10,699 bases of DNA, taken from positions 1 through 10,699 of the forward strand of contig NZ_JBGQOG010000039.1 of NCBI RefSeq assembly GCF_052113705.1, in the 5' to 3' direction. Positions 6,961-10,699 of this stretch are shown here, one piece after another; position 1 is the stretch's first letter, and each line of letters begins with the position of its first letter. Source of the DNA: JBGQOG01 sp052113705. GTDB taxonomy: Bacteria; Pseudomonadota; Alphaproteobacteria; Rhodobacterales; Rhodobacteraceae. The notes under the pieces were generated by a model. That model saw only the letters and a list, made by a program, of their open reading frames with translations, had not been told where the DNA came from and did not search any database. The translations under genes and the position numbers were made by a program.

Positions 6961-7054
6961 AGTATTCTTCTGTATCCTCTCCCATCATGGTGTTGGACAC
7001 GGCATCGCGTCTTCCGGCGCGGTGTCGGAGGAGCACATGGGAGGAGAGAGATCC

Positions 7055-8023
7055 ATGAAACTGACCACATTCGCAACCCTCGTTTCCGGCGCGATTGCCG
7101 CACTGCCCGCCGCCGCGCAGGACAAGTCTGACTGGCCGTCGTCGCTGAGTATCTCGACCGGTTCCCAGGGTGGCGCCTACTTCGTCTGGGGTTCGGGCCT
7201 AGCCTCGCTGATCGGCGAGCAACTCGGCCTCTCGGCCAGCGCCGAAGTGACCGGCGGTCCGATCCAGAACGTCGCGCTGGTCGAAGCAGGCGAGACGCTG
7301 CTCGGATTCACCACGACCGGCCCGGCCCAGGAAGCCATGGCTGGCGAAAGCGAACTGATGCCCGGCATGGCCGCCGCGAACCTGCGTGCTCTGTTCCCGA
7401 TGTATCAGACGCCCTTGCAGGCTGCGGTGCTGTCCAGCTCGGGAATCACCGATATCGCCTCGCTTGAAGGCAGGCGCGTCAACTTTGGCCCGGCGTCCGG
7501 AACCTCTGCGACCTACTGGCAGCGATACTTTGACGAAGCGGGCATCGACGTGAACGCGAGCTTTGCCGGCGCATCAGATGCCGTCGGTCAGCTGGGCGAC
7601 GGTCTGATCGACGCCTTTGTTTATGCCGCCGGTCTTCCGACCGGTGCCTACAGCGAACTGGCCGTGCAGCAGGCCATCACGTTCCTTCCGCTGTCTGACG
7701 CCGAGGTCACGACCTTCGTCGAAGCCGTGCCATCAATGCAGACCTTCACCATCCCTGCAGGCACCTACAAGGGTCAGGATGCGGACATCCCGACGGTCGC
7801 GATGTGGAACTTCGCTGTCGCCAATGCCTCTGTGCCGGACAGCCTAGCCTACGAGATTACCAAACTCGTTCTGAGCAACAACGAGCGGATGCAGCAGATC
7901 CACTCCTCGGCAATCGAGACGCTCGCCGAAAACTGGGACAAGAACAATTTCCTACCGTTTCATCCCGGCGCTGTTCGCTACTACGAAGAGATCGGCATCA
8001 CCATCCCCGACAACCTGCGCTGA
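7055..8023 (+). CDS. TAXI-family TRAP transporter periplasmic solute receptor
   Basis: A 322-residue secreted receptor of the TAXI (TRAP-associated extracytoplasmic immunogenic) family. Residues 1-21 (MKLTTFATLVSGAIAALPAAA) form a Sec signal peptide with likely cleavage after AAA. The mature part starts with the family pattern LSISTGSQGGAYFVWGSGLASLIGEQ (31-56), followed by EVTGGPIQNVALVEAGETLLGF and VNFGPASGTSATYWQRYFDEAGI, and ends near YYEEIGI. The frame is open upstream to a GTG at 7022, but ATG 7055 is chosen because GGGAGGAG (7039-7046) sits eight bases before it and the signal peptide then starts properly. It captures an organic acid in the periplasm and delivers it to the fused permease encoded next. 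Substrates of TAXI systems are poorly known; from context a tartrate, D-malate or glycerate-like acid is predicted. It heads the rightward operon. Confidence 0.92.
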   Translation: MKLTTFATLVSGAIAALPAAAQDKSDWPSSLSISTGSQGGAYFVWGSGLASLIGEQLGLSASAEVTGGPIQNVALVEAGETLLGFTTTGPAQEAMAGESELMPGMAAANLRALFPMYQTPLQAAVLSSSGITDIASLEGRRVNFGPASGTSATYWQRYFDEAGIDVNASFAGASDAVGQLGDGLIDAFVYAAGLPTGAYSELAVQQAITFLPLSDAEVTTFVEAVPSMQTFTIPAGTYKGQDADIPTVAMWNFAVANASVPDSLAYEITKLVLSNNERMQQIHSSAIETLAENWDKNNFLPFHPGAVRYYEEIGITIPDNLR

Positions 8024-8049
8024 ATCCGCCTCACGCAAGATCGGTGCGC

Positions 8050-8072
8050 GCGGGTCGGCCACCCTGACCCGC
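8050..8072 (+). promoter_or_regulatory. Intercistronic stem-loop between TAXI receptor and permease genes
   Basis: GCGGGTC (8050-8056) pairs perfectly with GACCCGC (8066-8072) across a nine-base loop, inside the 84-base gap between the two TRAP genes. No T run follows, so it is not a classic terminator. A GC-rich hairpin here could protect the receptor message from 3' decay or attenuate read-through, giving more soluble receptor than membrane protein, as is common for binding-protein operons. The structure is seen; the role is inferred. Confidence 0.5.
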
Positions 8073-8107
8073 CGCTTCCCATCCAACTCGTACATTCCGG
8101 TGATGTC

Positions 8108-10306
8108 ATGACCACTTCTACTCACGGTGAGGTTCCGTCGTCGGGATCCTTCACCGAACTTGACCAACCCATCGAAGCGACGGCTGCCGTCGATGAAGAC
8201 CCGCCCACGAGCAACCAGCGCATCTTTGGCGGCTTCAGGCACTATGGCTTCGCAGCGGCCTGCGCCACATACACGCTTTTTCACCTGGTAGTGATGAACC
8301 TCTATCCGTTGGAAACCTGGACCTATCGCCTTCTCCACCTTGGCGGAGGTCTTGCTTTAGGCTTCCTTCTTTTCGGAGCTCATAATGTCGAGATCGACAA
8401 GCCCGAGCCTGCTCGGAATATCGGCAACCTCGCTCTCTTGGCTGCGGCCGCCGCCGGCGTAGTCTACGGCGCTGTAGCTATTGCCGTCATCTGGAGCAAT
8501 TGGTGGTTCATAGGATCTGCCAAGCCGCCTGTTTGGGCGATGACCTCCTTCGGCGTGCCCCTGACTATTGGCACCGTCCTTGCTGTGGTGCATGGCTGGG
8601 TCTTTGCCGACCACCGCATCGGACGTTGGGCACCCTGCGATGTGCTCCTCGCGATCGCCACAGTCGCCTCGATTGGATACGTTATCTACTTCGCGCGCGC
8701 CCTGCAGATGCGGGCTGGAATGCCAATGGCACAGCCCTCGGACATGTGGGCAGCCATCGTCGGCGTGATCCTGATCCTGGAAGGGGTACGCAGGATGGCT
8801 GGACTGGCTCTGGTCATCATTTCGGGCGTCTTCATAGCCTACGCCTTCGCCGGGCCGTGGCTACCAGGAATCCTGCACCACGATGGCTATGCGCCGAAAC
8901 GGTTTTTCTCGTACATCATGACCGACAACGGGATCCTGTCGGCGCCCATCGCGATCTCATCGACCTACATCATCTTGTTTGTCGTATTCGCCGCCTTCCT
9001 TCAGGCAACCCATGTGGGAGCCTACTTCGTGAACGTCGCCTTCGCGGCGGCGGGCCACAAGCGCGGTGGCCCGGCCAAGGTAGCGGTTTTCGCGTCGGGT
9101 CTCATGGGGATGATTAACGGCACTTCGGCGGGCAACGTGGTCGCTACCGGCTCGCTCACAATCCCGTTGATGAAGAAGGTGGGCTATCGCGGTCAGACCG
9201 CAGCAGCGATCGAGGCCGCCGCATCTTCGGGCGGGCAAATCATGCCGCCGATCATGGGTGCAGGGGCCTTCATCATGGCCGAGATCACCGGCATTCCCTA
9301 CACCGACATCATCTGGGCGGCGCTAATCCCGGCGGTGCTTTACTTCGCCTCGATCTTCTTCATGGTCGATCTGATGGCTCAGCGGTTTAACATGGTGGGG
9401 CTTCCGCGGTCGGCGCTGCCGAAACTCGGCGCTCTGCTTCGTCAGGCCTACTTGTTTGCTCCGATATTCGTCCTCATCTGGGCGCTCTTCGTCGGCTACT
9501 CAGTAATTCGTTGCGGCACGCTGTCGATGATCACCGCTGCTGCGGTCTCTTGGCTGACGCCCAATAGGATGGGCCCAAAACAGCTGTTCCACGCACTTGA
9601 CCTTGGCGCACGGATGACGCTTCAACTTGTGGCGGTCTGCGCCGCGGCAGGGATCATCGTAGGCGTCATCGCTCTTACCGGCATCGGCACGCGTTTCTCG
9701 TCGCTGCTCCTCGGTATCGCCGACACTTCGCAACTCCTGGCGATGCTATTCACAATGCTTGTTGCCATTATCCTCGGCATGGGGATGCCAACTACAGCCG
9801 CCTATGCGGTCGCGGCTTCGGTTATCGCGCCCGGACTTATCAACCTTGGCATCGAGCCGCTGACAGCGCACTTCTTCATCTTCTACTTCGCAGTAATGTC
9901 TGCCATCACCCCGCCGGTTGCGCTGGCCGCCTATGCTGGCGCGGCTCTAGCGCAGTCCGATCCGATGAAGACCAGCGTGGAAAGCTTCCGCATCGGCCTA
10001 GCCGCCTTCGTGGTGCCCTACATGTTCTTCTTCTCAGATTCGCTTCTGATGCAAGGTACCTGGCTCGACACCATCCACGTCACCGCATCTGCACTGCTGG
10101 GGATCTACCTGCTGTCATGCGGCATCATCGGCTGGTTCTTCGGCCAGATTGGTTGGGTGCTTCGTGGGCTCTTGGTTGGAGCAGCGTTGGGAATGTTGGA
10201 CGCGGGTTTCCTCACAGACCTATTAGGACTCGGGGTCGCCGTTGCAATGTTCTTCTATCAAAGGCGGTTCGTCGCCTCCGAAGATGTCGCGCACGGCAAA
10301 GACTAG
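8108..10306 (+). CDS. TRAP transporter fused permease (DctQM type, TAXI-associated)
   Basis: A 732-residue inner-membrane protein in which the small (4TM-like) and large (12TM-like) TRAP subunits are joined, the normal form for TAXI systems. A soluble N-terminal tail (about 1-42, acidic) precedes many hydrophobic segments: about 44-66, 74-92, 105-130, 146-168, 178-198, 213-250 in the DctQ-like and linker part, then the DctM part. The latter shows the hallmark PAKVAVFASGLMGMINGTSAGNVVATG (322-348) and GQIMPPIMGAGAFIMAEITG (376-395), and a second similar half with LGMGMPTTAAYAVAASVIAPGL and FYFAVMSAITPPVALAAYAGA. It couples Na+ entry to uptake of the acid delivered by the TAXI receptor. Start ATG 8108 has only a weak GGTGA site; the 84-base gap to the receptor gene holds a hairpin. 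Intact and of usual length. Annotated without a symbol because the substrate is not shown by the sequence. Confidence 0.93.
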   Translation: MTTSTHGEVPSSGSFTELDQPIEATAAVDEDPPTSNQRIFGGFRHYGFAAACATYTLFHLVVMNLYPLETWTYRLLHLGGGLALGFLLFGAHNVEIDKPEPARNIGNLALLAAAAAGVVYGAVAIAVIWSNWWFIGSAKPPVWAMTSFGVPLTIGTVLAVVHGWVFADHRIGRWAPCDVLLAIATVASIGYVIYFARALQMRAGMPMAQPSDMWAAIVGVILILEGVRRMAGLALVIISGVFIAYAFAGPWLPGILHHDGYAPKRFFSYIMTDNGILSAPIAISSTYIILFVVFAAFLQATHVGAYFVNVAFAAAGHKRGGPAKVAVFASGLMGMINGTSAGNVVATGSLTIPLMKKVGYRGQTAAAIEAAASSGGQIMPPIMGAGAFIMAEITGIPYTDIIWAALIPAVLYFASIFFMVDLMAQRFNMVGLPRSALPKLGALLRQAYLFAPIFVLIWALFVGYSVIRCGTLSMITAAAVSWLTPNRMGPKQLFHALDLGARMTLQLVAVCAAAGIIVGVIALTGIGTRFSSLLLGIADTSQLLAMLFTMLVAIILGMGMPTTAAYAVAASVIAPGLINLGIEPLTAHFFIFYFAVMSAITPPVALAAYAGAALAQSDPMKTSVESFRIGLAAFVVPYMFFFSDSLLMQGTWLDTIHVTASALLGIYLLSCGIIGWFFGQIGWVLRGLLVGAALGMLDAGFLTDLLGLGVAVAMFFYQRRFVASEDVAHGKD

Positions 10307-10324
10307 GTCCAGCACTGGAGCGTT

Positions 10325-10352
10325 GGCGGCTGGGTAGGAATTCCTAGCCGCC
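10325..10352 (+). terminator. Hairpin after the TRAP permease, probable terminator
   Basis: GGCGGC (10325-10330) pairs with GCCGCC (10347-10352), and between them lies the perfect 12-base palindrome TAGGAATTCCTA (10335-10346), leaving a TGGG bulge. Together they make a long, stable hairpin 18 bases after the permease stop. Only a short T run (CGTTT) follows, a few bases downstream, so termination may be partial or the hairpin may serve as a 3' stabiliser. It marks the end of the rightward operon. Confidence 0.55.
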
Positions 10353-10432
10353 ACTACGTTTGATCTCATGTCCCGTGATTTGACGAAACGCATCCGCCGC
10401 TAAGGAGTTGTCGAAGGCTAATATCGGAATGG

Positions 10433-10581
10433 CTAGGCCCGCACGAGGAAGGCCCGGCTGTTCGAGAGCCTGATATGGGCGACTTGGACCTTCATGCGCT
10501 CGCCGCCGACAACCGTAAGTCCTCACTCCAATCAAACTGGAACGCCTCGCCGGAGCGGAAAGCCAAGGGGACGAAGGTCCC
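10433..10581 (-). pseudogene. istA: Remnant of IS21-family transposase IstA
   Basis: On the minus strand 10581-10519 translates to GTFVPLAFRSGEAFQFDWSED. After a shift of one frame, 10513-10436 gives VVGGERMKVQVAHIRLSNSR followed by AFLVRA, then a TAG at 10435-10433. Joined, this is the start of the integrase core of IS21 IstA proteins, whose FDW carries the first catalytic Asp. Only about 47 residues of roughly 500 remain, split by a frameshift and closed by a stop, with no istB and no terminal repeat. It is dead debris of an IS21 insertion. Upstream sequence to about 10620 may be more of it, but an in-frame TGA occurs before GTFVPL and similarity fades. Bases 10353-10432 are unassigned. Confidence 0.75.
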
Positions 10582-10621
10582 GCAGCCCGTGTTCTGTTGC
10601 CCGGCTCAGTTCCGGGTGGAA

Positions 10622-10699
10622 ATGAGCTGCTGCCGGTTTCGTGGACACGAAGATAAGATCGTGACCAAGGAACTGGAGTGTGGATATGACGAGACGGAA
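10622..10699 (+). mobile_element. Probable left end of an IS3-family insertion sequence (runs out of window)
   Basis: The segment from about TGAGCTGCTGCCGGTTTCGTG (near 10623) resembles the outer end of IS3-family elements in which a TGxxCTG...GTTTCGTGGACAC repeat precedes orfA by some 60 bases. A ribosome site GGAG at 10675-10678 and an ATG at 10686 follow with a seven-base spacer. The exact boundary and target duplication cannot be fixed because the other end lies outside the window. Confidence 0.45.
10686..10699 (+). CDS. First codons of a putative IS3-family OrfA transposase (partial)
   Basis: ATG ACG AGA CGG AA gives Met-Thr-Arg-Arg-(Asn or Lys) and runs off the window. MTRR followed by Asn/Lys is a common start of IS3 OrfA proteins, which are helix-turn-helix proteins expressed with OrfB by frameshifting. 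GGAG at 10675-10678 is well spaced. With only four complete codons the call rests mainly on the leader resembling an IS3 left end. Confidence 0.4.

Noticed and set aside
7022..7054. Earlier GTG start for the TAXI receptor
   Set aside because: It would bury the signal peptide behind 11 charged residues and use the GGGAGGAG ribosome site as coding sequence; ATG 7055 fits better.
10344..10535. 63-codon minus-strand frame downstream of the permease
   Set aside because: It crosses the istA remnant in the wrong frame and ends in the terminator hairpin. The last part (LAIPILAFDNSLAADAFRQI) looks protein-like, but I cannot assign it to a family.
1..10699. CRISPR array, tRNA, rRNA or riboswitch
   Set aside because: No regularly spaced repeats, no cloverleaf or rRNA-like segments, and no recognised riboswitch core were seen by eye on either strand.

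Overview
The window looks like an accessory (plasmid or genomic-island) segment of an alphaproteobacterium. It is moderately GC-rich, the proteins are of Rhodobacterales/Rhizobiales type, and both flanks carry broken genes and insertion-sequence debris. Taxon is inferred from protein style only; no rRNA or tRNA is present.

Left flank (1-2025): a wrecked region. A short piece of a sugar ABC transporter periplasmic binding protein (about 54-230, +) runs straight into the cut end of an N-terminal fragment of a subtilisin-like S8 protease (229-614, -). Upstream of it lies a nearly complete AAA+ ATPase (520-1641, -). The ATPase/protease pair matches the IetA/IetS type, described as a plasmid incompatibility/toxin-antitoxin pair and later as an anti-phage system. 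Here the protease has lost its whole catalytic domain, and the ATPase carries what looks like a one-base frameshift just before its native stop. A 384-base gene-free stretch follows, with a possible insertion-sequence end near 1935-1955.

Core (2026-10306): a coherent catabolic locus. Leftward genes, tightly packed: tartrate/D-malate dehydrogenase (ttuC type, 4737-5810), glycerate 2-kinase / hydroxypyruvate reductase-type protein (ttuD type, 3469-4725), pyruvate kinase (ttuE type, 2026-3456). Rightward: a LysR regulator (6016-6930), a TAXI-type TRAP periplasmic receptor (7055-8023) and a fused DctQM TRAP permease (8108-10306). Predicted flow: a hydroxy-dicarboxylate, most likely a tartrate, is imported by the TRAP system, decarboxylated oxidatively to D-glycerate, phosphorylated to 2-phosphoglycerate, converted to phosphoenolpyruvate by an enolase encoded elsewhere, and turned to pyruvate with ATP gain. 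Gene content mirrors the ttuABCDE tartrate clusters of Agrobacterium vitis, but the transporter is a TAXI-TRAP instead of the permease TtuB. A 17-base promoter motif (15/17 identical, including a perfect TATAAT) lies in front of both ttuC and the TAXI gene, each copy pointing towards its own gene. This suggests that enzyme and uptake operons are co-regulated, presumably by the LysR protein.

Right flank (10307-10699): a strong hairpin after the permease, about 80 bases without a call, a decayed IS21-family istA fragment on the minus strand, and finally what looks like the left end and first codons of an IS3-family element running out of the window.
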